Shown piece after piece: positions 48,287 to 57,217 of a stretch of 64,000 bases of DNA; positions within the stretch are counted from its first letter, which is position 1, and each line of letters begins with the position of its first letter. The DNA lies in contig NZ_JOBH01000002.1 of NCBI RefSeq assembly GCF_000717745.1, forward strand, positions 434,001 to 498,000, in the 5' to 3' direction. The translations under genes and the position numbers were made by a program. The notes beneath the pieces are model-generated. The model was given only the letters and a program-made list of their open reading frames with translations, was not told the origin of the DNA and searched no databases. Source of the DNA: Streptomyces violens. GTDB taxonomy: Bacteria; Actinomycetota; Actinomycetes; Streptomycetales; Streptomycetaceae.

Positions 48287-49094
48287 GCCGCCCCGTCGCC
48301 ACCGCGTAGAAGGCGACCGCGGCGGCCGCGCCGACGTTCAGCGAGTCGACGCCGTGTGCCATCGGGATGCGGACCCATTCGTCCGCCGCAACCAGGGCCT
48401 GCCGGGACAGCCCGTCGCCCTCGGCGCCGAGCATCAGCGCGGCGCGCTCCAGGCTGTGCGGCGCGGCCTCGTCGATCGGGGTGGCCTTCTCGTCGGGCGT
48501 GAGCGCGAGCAGCTTGAAGCCCGCCTCCCGTACGGTCTCCAGGCTGCGCGGCCACTGCTCCAGGCGCGCGTACGGTACGGAGAACACCGCCCCCATGGAC
48601 ACCTTGACCGACCGCCGGTAGAGCGGGTCGGCGCAGTCCGGTGACAGCAGTACGGCGTCCATGCCGAGCGCCGCCGCGCTGCGGAAGATCGCGCCGATGT
48701 TGGTGTGGTCGTTGACGGCTTCCATGACGACGACGCGGCGCGCGGAGGCGAGCAGCTCGCCCGCCTCCGGGAGCGGCTTGCGCTGCATGGAGGCGAGCGC
48801 GCCGCGGTGCACGTGGTAACCGGTCACCTGTTCGGCGAGCTTGGGGTCCACCGCGTACACCGGGGCCGGTACCTCGTCGATCACGTCGCGCATGACGTCG
48901 ACCCACTTGGCGGAGAGCAGCATGGACCGCATCTCGTATCCGGCGTGCTTGGCGCGCCGGATCACCTTCTCGCCCTCGGCGATGAACAGCCCCTCGGCCG
49001 GCTCGCGGCGCCGCCGCAGCTCGACGTCGGTGAGGCCGGTGTAGTCGCGCAGCCGGGGGTCGTCGGGGTCGTCGACGGTGATGATGTCTGCCAC
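48273..49094 (-). CDS. SpoU/TrmH-family RNA 2'-O-methyltransferase
   Basis: 273 residues from a GTG at 49094 (ADIITVDDPDDPRL), chosen by family start; its ribosome site is weak. The N-terminal substrate-binding part (about 25-110) precedes the SpoU knot (about 115-270) with VVVMEAVNDHTNIGAIFRSA, LMLGAEGDGLS and IPMAHGVDSLNVGAAAAVAFYA, the three SpoU motifs. It should methylate a ribose in rRNA or tRNA with SAM; which one is unknown (23S rRNA or tRNA homologues are both known in the family). Confidence 0.88.
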   Translation of the reverse strand: MADIITVDDPDDPRLRDYTGLTDVELRRRREPAEGLFIAEGEKVIRRAKHAGYEMRSMLLSAKWVDVMRDVIDEVPAPVYAVDPKLAEQVTGYHVHRGALASMQRKPLPEAGELLASARRVVVMEAVNDHTNIGAIFRSAAALGMDAVLLSPDCADPLYRRSVKVSMGAVFSVPYARLEQWPRSLETVREAGFKLLALTPDEKATPIDEAAPHSLERAALMLGAEGDGLSRQALVAADEWVRIPMAHGVDSLNVGAAAAVAFYAVATGRQGTA

Positions 49095-49287
49095 GGGTTC
49101 GATCGTGCCTTGTCGTCGTCGCGGTTCCCATGCCGGGGACCGCATTTGTTACCTGCGGTTACGGGCGGCGGCTGGAAGGGCCGCCGCGGGAGGCGGGCGG
49201 GGGGGCGGCCTGTGGACAACCGCTGCCCGCGCCCGCGCCTCCTGTATAACCCCAGTTAAAGGGGGGCCAGGTGGAGAAGCGTCACTG

Positions 49288-49313
49288 CGGCTTCGGCTTC
49301 GGCTTCGGCTTCG
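49288..49313. repeat. CGGCTT microsatellite, about four copies
   Basis: Four CGGCTT units run in a row in the gap between the siroheme gene and the methyltransferase gene. On the plus strand they lie in a tiny frame (GTG at 49271 to TGA) coding Gly-Phe repeats; I do not claim this frame is translated. No other feature was seen between 49095 and 49338. Confidence 0.5.
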
Positions 49314-49338
49314 CGGGGTGACGGTCCTCCTCGGCGTT

Positions 49339-50586
49339 TCAGCTGCTCGGGGCGAAGGTCTTCGCCGCGTTCACCACGTCGCCGATGACGATCACGGCCG
49401 GCGGGCGGACGTCCTCCTCCTTGACCCGGGCACCGACGGTCTCCAGGGTGGCGTCGACGCGGCGCTGGGTGGCCATCGTGCCCTCCTGGATCACGGCGAC
49501 CGGGGTGTCGGCGCCGCGGCCGTGCTGGACGAGGGCCGCGGCAATGGCGGCGATCTTGTCCACGCCCATCAGGATCACCAGCGTGCCACGCAGCTTGGCG
49601 AGCGCCGCCCAGTCGACGAGCGAGCGCGGGTCGTCCGGCGCGACATGGCCGCTGACCACGGTGAACTCATGGGCCACGCCGCGGTGCGTGACCGGCACGC
49701 CGACCGCGCCGGGGACGCTGATGGAGCTGGAGATGCCGGGCACGACCGTGCAGGTGATGCCCGCCTCGGCCAGCGCCTCGGCCTCCTCCATGCCGCGCCC
49801 GAAGACGAACGGGTCACCGCCCTTGAGGCGGACCACGGCCTTGCCGGCCTGCGCGTGGTCGATGAGCGCCTGGTTGATGGCCTCCTGGGCCATGTACCGG
49901 CCGTACGGGATCTTCGCCGCGTCGATGACCTCGACGTGCGGCGGCAGCTCGTCCAGCAGGTCGCGGGGGCCGAGCCGGTCGGCGATCACTACGTCGGCCT
50001 CGGCGAGCAGCCGGCGGCCGCGCACCGTGATCAGGTCGGGGTCGCCGGGGCCGCCGCCGACCAGCGCGACGCCGGGGGTACGGCGGCGGTGGTGCGGCGC
50101 GGCGATCGTGCCGTCCCGGAGGCCCTCGACGATGGCGTCGCGGACGGCGGCGGCGCGGCGCGGGTCGCGGCCCGCGCCCTCGGTGTTCAGGACAGCGACG
50201 GTGACGCCCTCGCTGCGGCCGGTGGCCGGCGTCCAGGCGGTGGCCGCCTCGGCGTCGTCGGAGCGTACGGCCCAGACGCGGTTCTCCTCGGCCTCCTGGG
50301 AGGCGGCGGCGTTGGCGGCGTCGTCGTCGGTGGAGATCAGCGCGTACCAGGCGTCCGCGAGGTCGCCGGGCCGGTATCCACGCCGCTCCCAGGTCAGCTC
50401 GCCGGCGTCCGCCATGGCCTCGACGGAGGGGGTGGCGGACGGCGAGACCAGCAGGATCTCGGCGCCGGCGGCGATCAGTGCGGGCAGCCGGCGCTGGGCG
50501 ACCTGGCCGCCGCCCAGCACCACGACCCGGCGACCGGTCAGGCGCAGGCCGACGGGATAAGCGGCGTGCTCGGAGGGAACGGCCAT
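49339..50586 (-). CDS. Siroheme synthase-like: precorrin-2 dehydrogenase and uroporphyrinogen III methyltransferase
   Basis: 415 residues in two parts. The N-terminal part (about 10-150, RLTGRRVVVLGGGQVAQRRL) is a Met8/CysG-type NAD-binding dehydrogenase. The C-terminal part (about 165-415) is the SAM-dependent uroporphyrinogen III C-methyltransferase (VALVGGGPGDPDLIT, PYGRYMAQEAIN, VRLKGGDPFVFGRG). It turns uroporphyrinogen III into precorrin-2 and sirohydrochlorin, the entry to siroheme and B12. AAGGAG lies upstream. Downstream of cobT in a cobalamin group. Confidence 0.88.
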   Translation of the reverse strand: MAVPSEHAAYPVGLRLTGRRVVVLGGGQVAQRRLPALIAAGAEILLVSPSATPSVEAMADAGELTWERRGYRPGDLADAWYALISTDDDAANAAASQEAEENRVWAVRSDDAEAATAWTPATGRSEGVTVAVLNTEGAGRDPRRAAAVRDAIVEGLRDGTIAAPHHRRRTPGVALVGGGPGDPDLITVRGRRLLAEADVVIADRLGPRDLLDELPPHVEVIDAAKIPYGRYMAQEAINQALIDHAQAGKAVVRLKGGDPFVFGRGMEEAEALAEAGITCTVVPGISSSISVPGAVGVPVTHRGVAHEFTVVSGHVAPDDPRSLVDWAALAKLRGTLVILMGVDKIAAIAAALVQHGRGADTPVAVIQEGTMATQRRVDATLETVGARVKEEDVRPPAVIVIGDVVNAAKTFAPSS

Positions 50587-50680
50587 GACGGTACGGCTCC
50601 TTGTGCGGGTGATGCGGGGCCGCTTCGGCACTGGAGCGGCGTGAGGGTGGTGGTGCGGCCGGTGCGGCGGCCACGCGTCC

Positions 50681-50709
50681 CGGCCCACAGCCTATTTGGC
50701 TGCGGGCCG
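50681..50709 (-). terminator. Terminator after bluB-cobT
   Basis: CGGCCCaCAGCC pairs with GGCTGcGGGCCG (one mismatch) around a TATTT loop, 38 bases beyond the cobT stop. Confidence 0.65.
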
Positions 50710-50747
50710 GAGGTCATGCGCGGGCGGGCCGGAGGGCCCGGGTGGGG

Positions 50748-53700
50748 TCAGCCCTTCTCGGTGACCCCTGCGGCGTCGAACGTGGCGACCTCGTGCATCG
50801 CACGCGCCGCGCTCTGCACGATCGGGAGCGCGAGGAGCGCGCCGGTGCCCTCGCCGAGGCGCAGGTCGAGGTCGACCAGCGGGCGCAGGCCCAGCTTGGT
50901 CAGGGCCGCGACATGGCCGGGCTCGGCGCTGCGGTGGCCCGCGATGCAGGCGGCCAGCGCCTCGGGCGCGACGGCCCGCGCCACCAGCGCTGCCGCGCCG
51001 GCGCTCACGCCGTCCAGGATCACCGGCGTACGCAACGACGCGCCGCCGAGGATCAGGCCGACCAGCGCGGCGTGCTCCAGGCCGCCGACGGCCGCGAGGA
51101 CGCCGATCGGGTCGGCCGGGTCCGGCTGGTGCAGTTCGAGGGCGCGGCGGACGACGTCGACCTTGCGGGCGTGCGTCTCGTCGTTGATGCCCGTGCCGCG
51201 GCCGGTGACCTCGGCGGGGTCGGTACCGGTGTACACGGAGATCAGCGCCGCCGAAGCGGTGGTGTTCGCGATCCCCATCTCGCCCGTGAGCAGCGCCTTG
51301 TTCCCGGCCGACACCAGGTCGCGGGCGGTCTCGATGCCGACCTCGATGGCCTTGAGGACCTCGTCGCGGGACATCGCGGGCCCGGCGGTCATGTCGTCCG
51401 TACCGGGGCGGACGTTGCGGGGCAGCAGGCCGGGCGTGGCCGGCAGCTCGGACTTCACGCCGACGTCCACGACGCAGACCTCGGCGCCGACCTGGTTCGC
51501 GAAGGCGTTGCAGACCGCGCCGCCGCCGAGGAAGTTCGCGACCATCTGGCCGGTGACCTCCTGGGGCCAGGGGGTGACGCCCTGCGCGTGCACGCCGTGG
51601 TCGCCCGCGAAGATCGCCACCGCTGCGGGCTCCGGGACGGGCGGCGGGCACTTGCGCGACAGGCCGCACAGCTGCGCCGAGATGATCTCCAGCATGCCGA
51701 GCGCGCCGGCCGGCTTGGTCATCCGCTTCTGCCGCTCCCACGCGTCGCCGAGCGCCTTGGCGTCCAGCGGGCGGATGCCCTGCAGCGTCTCCTGGAGCAG
51801 GTCGTGCGGCTCGGCGCCGGGCAGCGCGCGCCGCCCGTACGTCTCCTCGTGCACGACCCAGGACAGCGGGCGGCGCTTGGACCACCCGGCCTGCATCAGC
51901 TCGGGCTCCTCGGGGAACTCGTCGACGTACCCCACGCAGAGGTACGCGACGATCTCCAGGTGCTCGGGCAGGCCCAGCTCGCGGACCATCTCGCGCTCGT
52001 CGAAGAAGCTGACCCAGCCGACGCCGAGGCCCTCGGCGCGGGCGGCGAGCCAGAGGTTCTCGACGGCGAGCGCTGAGCTGTACGGGGCCATCTGCGGCTG
52101 GGTGTACCGGCCGAGGGTGTGGCGGCCGCCGCGGGTGGGGTCGGCGGTCACCACGATGTTGACCGGCGTGTCGAGGATCGCCTCGATCTTCAGCTCGCGG
52201 AACTGCTTCGCGCGCGCCTTGGGCAGCGACTGCGCGTACGCGTCGCGCTGCTGCATCGCCAGCTCGTGCATCCGCTCGCGGGTCTCGGCGGAGCGGATGA
52301 CGACGAAGTCCCAGGGCTGGGAGTGGCCGACGCTGGGGGCGGTGTGCGCCGCCTCCAGGACGCGCAGCAGTACGTCGTTCGGGATCGGGTCGTTCCGGAA
52401 TCCGTTACGGATGTCCCGCCGCTCCCGCATCACACGGTGCACGGCGGCCCGCTCCTCCTCCGCGTAACCGGCGGCGGGGTCTGTGGGGCGGGGGGTTGCC
52501 TCGGGCTCGCCTTCGGCGTCGGGGGCGGTTTCGGGCTCGGCTTCGGCGTCCGGCTCGACCTCGGGGGTCGACTCGGGGTCCGACTCGGGGTTCGCTTCCG
52601 GGGTGGCCCCTTCGGCTTCGACCTCGGGCTCGGCTTCGAGGGCCGGAGCGGGCTCCGCCTCGGGCGCGGCTTCCGGCTCCGCCTCGGGCGCGGCCTCGGG
52701 CTCCGCTTCGGTGGCGGGCTCTTCGGCCTCGGCGGCCGGGGCTTGCTCGGCCTCGGGGGCGGCGGTCTCCGGTACCGGGGCGGACTCGGCCTCGGCCTCG
52801 GGGACGGGCTCGGCCTCGGGGACGGGCTCGGCCTCGGGGACCTCGGTGGACTCGGTCTCCGATACCGGAGCGGGCTCGGCTTCCGGTACCGGAGCGGCTT
52901 CGGGCTCCTCCGCGGGCGCGGCTTCGGCTTCGGCCTCGGCCGGGGTCTCGCTGTCGGCCTCGGGGGCGTCGGGGACCGGCGTGGCCTCTTCCGCCTCGCT
53001 CGTGGGAGCGGGTTCCTCGGCGACGGCTTCGGCAACCGGCTCCGCCTCGGGCGCAGCCTCGGGCTCCGGCTCGGCGACCTCGGGGGCCGCTTCCGCGACG
53101 GGCGCCTCCTCAGGCTGCGCAGCCACCTCGGGCTCCGGGGCGACCTCCGCCTCCGGGACGACCTCCGCCTCGGGCGCGGCCTCCGCCTCGGGCGCGGCGT
53201 CCTCCGGTACAGCCTCAGCGGCCGCTTCAGCTGCCTCCGGGGCAGCCTCAACGACGGCCTCCGCAGCGTCCTCCGGGGCGGTGCCCTCCGGCGCGGTGTC
53301 CTCCGCAAAGGCCGCGTCGATCGCAGCCTTCGCGGCCTTCGCCTTGGCCGCCGACCGCGACGCCCGAGCCCGCGGCACCTTCGCCTCGGCAGGCTCGGCA
53401 GACTCGGCAGCTACAGCGTCCTCCGCACGCTCCACACCCTCCGGAACCTCGTCACCGAGCTGCAGCAGCTCGGCGGCGTCCTGCGCCTCGGTGGGCGCGG
53501 TGGGCGCGGCGGCCTGGACCGGCTGTGCCTCGGCGACGGGCGCCTGGGGCTCGGCCACGGCCTGCTCTTCGTTGTGCACGTGTTCCTCTGCTACGGGCTC
53601 CGCAGCGGGCTGCTCCGCGCCGGCCGATGCGGCCTCGACGGGGCCCTGCTCGGCCTCGGTGATGTTCTGCTGTGCGTCGGCGCCGACGGCGGCCTCCGCC

Positions 53701-54815
53701 TCGGCCGCCGGCTCCGGCACCGCGGGCGTCTCGTCCGGTACGGCCTCGGTCTGGCCCGGCGCATCGTGGCCCGCGGCCTCCGTCTCGGCGTGCGGCGCGG
53801 CGACCCCGTGCTCGACGGGCTCCTGCTCGCCCGGCATCTCGGCCGGCACCTCGGCCTCCGCCGGCGCCTGCTCCGAAGCAGCCGGCTCCTCGGCCACGTC
53901 GGTGCTCTCGGTCACCACATCGACCACAGCCGCACCAGCGGCCTCCACAGCCTCAGCGGCACCGGCCTCCGTGCCAGCCGCAGCCGCACCGCCGACCGGC
54001 TCGGCCCCCCAAGCCGGCATCTGCGCCGGAATGGCCGCACCACCGGACTGCGCCGGCTCAGGCGCCGGCTCGGGCTGCGGCTCCGGCATCGGCAGCGGGC
54101 CGGCGGCCTGCGCGCCTTCCTCCGGGAGCGGCCCGGGGACCGCCTCCGGCAGCGCACCCGGCTCCTCGCCCGGCGCATCCTCCCGCGGCGCGTCCTCACG
54201 GGGTGCATCGTCGCGCGGTACGTCCAAGTACTCGGGCCCCACGGTCGGCGGGCCCGCGTGCCGCACCGGCGGCTGCGGGGTTCCGGCCGGGCCGCGGTCG
54301 GCGAGCGAGCGCACCACGCCACCGGTGTGCGCCTCCGGGACGGGCGGTCCCATGTGCAGCGGCCGGCGCGCGGGCGTGCTCTGCTTCGGGAGCGCGCCCT
54401 GCCCCGGCATGGCGCCGGGCGGCGTCGCGACCGGCTGCGGCGCGGCGGGCTGCGGCTGGGCCGCCTCCGGGCGGCCCGCGGCCTGCTCCTCGCCGTACGT
54501 CACCGTTTCGTACGGGGTCGGGTCGTACGCCGCCACCGGGTCGTACACCGCACCCCGTCCCGGGGTGTAGTCGACGTACGGGGCCTGCGGCTCGCCGTGC
54601 GTCTGCTGCTCGCTGCCCCAGGCGCCCTGCGCGCCCGGCATCAGCAGGTCGTCGTCCTCGGCCTGCTCGGCGGTGTCGAGGTACGCGTACGCGTCGTGCG
54701 GCTGCTGCGGGCCGGCGTCGGCAGGGGCGGGAGCGGCCGCCGGGAGCGGCCCTCCGGGATGTCCGCCTGCGTTCTCCGGCAGTCCCTCGCCCGGGACCTG
54801 GCCGGTGTCGGTCAT
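50748..54815 (-). CDS. cobT: BluB-CobT fusion with a very long acidic disordered N-terminus
   Basis: 1355 residues. Residues 1 to about 780 are extremely rich in Glu, Ala and Pro (for example VPEAEPVPEAE, EPEAAPEAEPE) with few hydrophobic residues, so they are disordered. Residues about 785-985 are a nitroreductase-fold BluB (ERRDIRNGFRNDPIPNDVLLRVL, SVGHSQPWDFVVIR) that makes 5,6-dimethylbenzimidazole from FMNH2. Residues about 1000-1355 are CobT (TKPAGALGMLEIISAQL, IFAGDHGVHAQGVTPW, GEMGIANTTASAA), which adds phosphoribose to it. The two steps are consecutive in making the lower B12 ligand. GAGGGG precedes the ATG. Confidence 0.88.
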   Translation of the reverse strand: MTDTGQVPGEGLPENAGGHPGGPLPAAAPAPADAGPQQPHDAYAYLDTAEQAEDDDLLMPGAQGAWGSEQQTHGEPQAPYVDYTPGRGAVYDPVAAYDPTPYETVTYGEEQAAGRPEAAQPQPAAPQPVATPPGAMPGQGALPKQSTPARRPLHMGPPVPEAHTGGVVRSLADRGPAGTPQPPVRHAGPPTVGPEYLDVPRDDAPREDAPREDAPGEEPGALPEAVPGPLPEEGAQAAGPLPMPEPQPEPAPEPAQSGGAAIPAQMPAWGAEPVGGAAAAGTEAGAAEAVEAAGAAVVDVVTESTDVAEEPAASEQAPAEAEVPAEMPGEQEPVEHGVAAPHAETEAAGHDAPGQTEAVPDETPAVPEPAAEAEAAVGADAQQNITEAEQGPVEAASAGAEQPAAEPVAEEHVHNEEQAVAEPQAPVAEAQPVQAAAPTAPTEAQDAAELLQLGDEVPEGVERAEDAVAAESAEPAEAKVPRARASRSAAKAKAAKAAIDAAFAEDTAPEGTAPEDAAEAVVEAAPEAAEAAAEAVPEDAAPEAEAAPEAEVVPEAEVAPEPEVAAQPEEAPVAEAAPEVAEPEPEAAPEAEPVAEAVAEEPAPTSEAEEATPVPDAPEADSETPAEAEAEAAPAEEPEAAPVPEAEPAPVSETESTEVPEAEPVPEAEPVPEAEAESAPVPETAAPEAEQAPAAEAEEPATEAEPEAAPEAEPEAAPEAEPAPALEAEPEVEAEGATPEANPESDPESTPEVEPDAEAEPETAPDAEGEPEATPRPTDPAAGYAEEERAAVHRVMRERRDIRNGFRNDPIPNDVLLRVLEAAHTAPSVGHSQPWDFVVIRSAETRERMHELAMQQRDAYAQSLPKARAKQFRELKIEAILDTPVNIVVTADPTRGGRHTLGRYTQPQMAPYSSALAVENLWLAARAEGLGVGWVSFFDEREMVRELGLPEHLEIVAYLCVGYVDEFPEEPELMQAGWSKRRPLSWVVHEETYGRRALPGAEPHDLLQETLQGIRPLDAKALGDAWERQKRMTKPAGALGMLEIISAQLCGLSRKCPPPVPEPAAVAIFAGDHGVHAQGVTPWPQEVTGQMVANFLGGGAVCNAFANQVGAEVCVVDVGVKSELPATPGLLPRNVRPGTDDMTAGPAMSRDEVLKAIEVGIETARDLVSAGNKALLTGEMGIANTTASAALISVYTGTDPAEVTGRGTGINDETHARKVDVVRRALELHQPDPADPIGVLAAVGGLEHAALVGLILGGASLRTPVILDGVSAGAAALVARAVAPEALAACIAGHRSAEPGHVAALTKLGLRPLVDLDLRLGEGTGALLALPIVQSAARAMHEVATFDAAGVTEKG

Positions 54816-55054
54816 GCGTACCCCTCGCCCATCGGTAGTGCTCCTTCCAACCGCTCGTCCGACGCGCTCGACCGCGGCACGCGCCGACCGCCCCCATAGC
54901 TAGAACGAGCGAGCGCGCCTCGCGGCACGTCCGCCCTCAAGAGCATCTTGTGCTGTCAAAACCTCGGACTTTTCCGGATATTGACGCACGACTCCGATCG
55001 CGGAACGGCGGCGCAACGATCCGCCAGCCTACCTCCCGCGGGTGACTGATCCGG

Positions 55055-56275
55055 TCAGGGGTGATGCACGCGGTAACCGCACACGAGGAAGACGACCGCC
55101 CGCTCCCGCTCCACCCATACAGAGGTGTCCAGCTCGACCGACTGCAGGAGCGCGCACTCGACTTCGTACCCTCCGTCGGCCAGCGCGCGGCCGAGCGCCT
55201 CCGCTTCGTCGCGGGTCGAGGCGTGGGTGACGATGCGTTCGGGGCGGCGGGCCGCGCACGCGGTGACGACGGCCGTGCCGCCGCCCCCGATGCGGACGAC
55301 GTCCGGCTCCGGGAGGTCTTCGAGTACCTGGGGCGCGCGGCCGTGCACGACCTGGAGCTGTACGCCGTACCGGCGGCTCACGGCAGTCGTGCGGGCGCAG
55401 GCGTCCTCGTCGGCGTCGACGGCGATGACGGCCGCGCCGAAGCGGGCCGCTTCCACGGCGGCGGCGCCGGAGCCCGCGCCGATGTCCCACACCAGGTCGC
55501 CGACGGCGGGCCCGAGGCGGGCGAGCTGGGCGGTGCGGAGCTGGCCGGACTCACCCTCCGTCAGGCCGCCTCCGTACGCGCTGTCGGAGAGGCCCCAGCC
55601 GCGCGGCCCGGAGGGGTAACCGACCTCCCGGCCGGCGAGCCAGCCGGTGCCCTGCGCGGCGGCGCTGCCGGCCGGCCCGCCCACCACGATGACGACGTTG
55701 GGGTCGCGCCATACGTGGTCGGCGGCCTTGTCCGAGGTGAGGACCGTCACCTGTTCCTGGGTGGTGCCCAGCGCCTCGCAGATGACGAAGGTGCGGTGCA
55801 CGCCGCGCAGCAGGAGGGCGAGTTCGGCGGGGCCCGCGCCGGGCGAGGTGAGGACGGCGACCTTGGTGTGGGCGCGGCAGACGTTGACGGCGCGGCGCAG
55901 GTCGCGGCTGTGTGCGACGACGATCTGGGCGTCGTCCCAGGGCATGCCGGCGCGGGCGAAGGCGGCGGCGACGGAGGAGACGGCCGGTACGACCTCGACT
56001 TCGAGGCCGTGTTCGGGTGCGCGCAGGGTGCGGACGACGCCGAAGAAGCCGGGGTCGCCGTCGGCGAGTACGACGGCGGTGCCGCGGTGCTGGGCGATGC
56101 GGCGGGCCGCGAGGCCGACGCTGCCGAGCCTGATCCGCTCGGCGGCGGGCGGTACTTCCTTGAGTGCCAGGTGGTGGGCGGCGCCGGCCACCAGGGTGGC
56201 CGCGCTCAGTGCGGAGCGCGCGGCGGCGGTCAGAGGCGAGCCGTCCCACCCGATCACGGTGACGCGGTCGGCCAT
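55055..56275 (-). CDS. cobL: Precorrin-6Y C5,15-methyltransferase (decarboxylating), CbiE-CbiT fusion
   Basis: 406 residues. The first half (about 1-200) is a CbiE-type methyltransferase (MADRVTVIGWDGSPLTAAARS, GDPGFFGVV) and the second (about 220-406) a CbiT-type SAM fold (LVWDIGAGSGAAAVEAA, VVHGRAPQVLEDLP, IGGGGT). It methylates precorrin-6Y at C5 and C15 with loss of carbon dioxide, in aerobic-type B12 synthesis. No B12 riboswitch was found in the 240 bases between it and cobT. Confidence 0.87.
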   Translation of the reverse strand: MADRVTVIGWDGSPLTAAARSALSAATLVAGAAHHLALKEVPPAAERIRLGSVGLAARRIAQHRGTAVVLADGDPGFFGVVRTLRAPEHGLEVEVVPAVSSVAAAFARAGMPWDDAQIVVAHSRDLRRAVNVCRAHTKVAVLTSPGAGPAELALLLRGVHRTFVICEALGTTQEQVTVLTSDKAADHVWRDPNVVIVVGGPAGSAAAQGTGWLAGREVGYPSGPRGWGLSDSAYGGGLTEGESGQLRTAQLARLGPAVGDLVWDIGAGSGAAAVEAARFGAAVIAVDADEDACARTTAVSRRYGVQLQVVHGRAPQVLEDLPEPDVVRIGGGGTAVVTACAARRPERIVTHASTRDEAEALGRALADGGYEVECALLQSVELDTSVWVERERAVVFLVCGYRVHHP

Positions 56276-56369
56276 CTGCGGAGGTCTCCTGGTCTCGTCG
56301 TGCGGGCGTGGATCAGGTGAGGGTACCCCGGGCGCCCGGCCGTACCGCGGCGCCCTTCCCCGGCGTCCC

Positions 56370-57005
56370 TCAGCGCCACTCCGGATACGCGAAGCCGCCC
56401 ACGTCCTCCGTCCGGTCCGGCAGGCCGTCGAAGTCCTCGGGCAGCAGGCTCCACACGAGGAGGTCGGTACGGATGTCCGTCCAGCCCCCGTCCTCGGTGC
56501 GGGAGCGGGCTATCCAGGCGTTGCGGAGCACGCCTTCGCTGATGCAGCCGAGCTTCTGGGCGACCTGCTGGGCGGCGGAGTTGTCGGCGGGCGTGCGCAG
56601 TTCCAGGCGCTCGAACTTCTGGTCGCGGAAGAGCCACTGCGCGACGGCGAGCGCGGATTCGCAGGCGTAACCCTCGCCGCGGGCCCAGGGGGCGGTGATG
56701 TACGAGAGCTCGGCGCCGCGTATCCGCCAGTCGGTGTGGTCGATCCGGACGGAGCCGACCAGGCGCTGGGTGAGGAATTCGGTGACGGCGAAGGCGAGTC
56801 CGCGGCCCGAGGTGCGCACGGCCGGGGCGCCCCTGGTCACCCACTCCCGGGCGTGCGCCGTGGTGTACGGGAAGGGCTGGGCGGTCCAGGCGGCGACCGC
56901 CTCGTCGTTCATCATGTCGCCGAGCGCGGGGATGTCCGTGTCGTCGAAGGGCCGCAGCACCAGACGCTCCGTGCTGATGGAGATGTCCGGAAAGGTGGAT
57001 GTCAT
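56370..57005 (-). CDS. GNAT acetyltransferase, RimJ/RimL-like
   Basis: 211 residues. ISTERLVLRPFDDTDIPAL is the classic RimJ/RimL-type start, then WARGEGYACESALAVAQWLF (acetyl-CoA site region) and LELRTPADNSAAQQVAQKLGC (C-terminal motif). Probably acetylates a protein N-terminus or another amine; target unknown. GGGAG is 8 bases upstream of the ATG. A repeated CGTAAAGCTC (57028 and 57038) lies in its 5' region. Confidence 0.83.
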   Translation of the reverse strand: MTSTFPDISISTERLVLRPFDDTDIPALGDMMNDEAVAAWTAQPFPYTTAHAREWVTRGAPAVRTSGRGLAFAVTEFLTQRLVGSVRIDHTDWRIRGAELSYITAPWARGEGYACESALAVAQWLFRDQKFERLELRTPADNSAAQQVAQKLGCISEGVLRNAWIARSRTEDGGWTDIRTDLLVWSLLPEDFDGLPDRTEDVGGFAYPEWR

Positions 57006-57124
57006 GCAGCTGCTCCCACGCCGTGGACCGTAAAGCTCCGTAAAGCTCCGCGAATACGTTCGGGCGCTCCCGCCCGTCTTGAGTGCACAAGCATGCAGCA
57101 TCTGCCTGCGAATGTGCCAAGTAT

Positions 57125-57165
57125 GACGGCCCGTATCTGCGCTGATAAGGCAGGTACGGGCCGTC
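57125..57165 (-). terminator. Terminator of the metNIQ operon
   Basis: GACGGCCCGTA pairs with TACGGGCCGTC (11 pairs, 19-base loop) about 50 bases past the metQ stop. Confidence 0.65.
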
Positions 57166-57217
57166 GTACGGGCGCGTGACGGGGTCAGCTCAACGTGCTG
57201 CTCACCGTGCTGCGGGG

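Noticed and set aside
49271..49321. Tiny plus-strand frame with Gly-Phe repeats
   Set aside because: The repeat is a CGGCTT microsatellite; nothing beyond a possible ribosome-like GGGG run supports translation.
52119..54899. Very long plus-strand reading frames opposite the disordered part of the BluB-CobT gene
   Set aside because: They arise because the Glu/Ala/Pro codons of the real gene (GAG, GCC, CCG) read as open sequence on the other strand; the products are Arg/Gly/Leu repeats without a ribosome site, and the real domains lie on the minus strand.
54816..55054. B12 riboswitch between cobT and cobL
   Set aside because: No B12-box-like sequence or typical multi-stem leader was visible in the gap.
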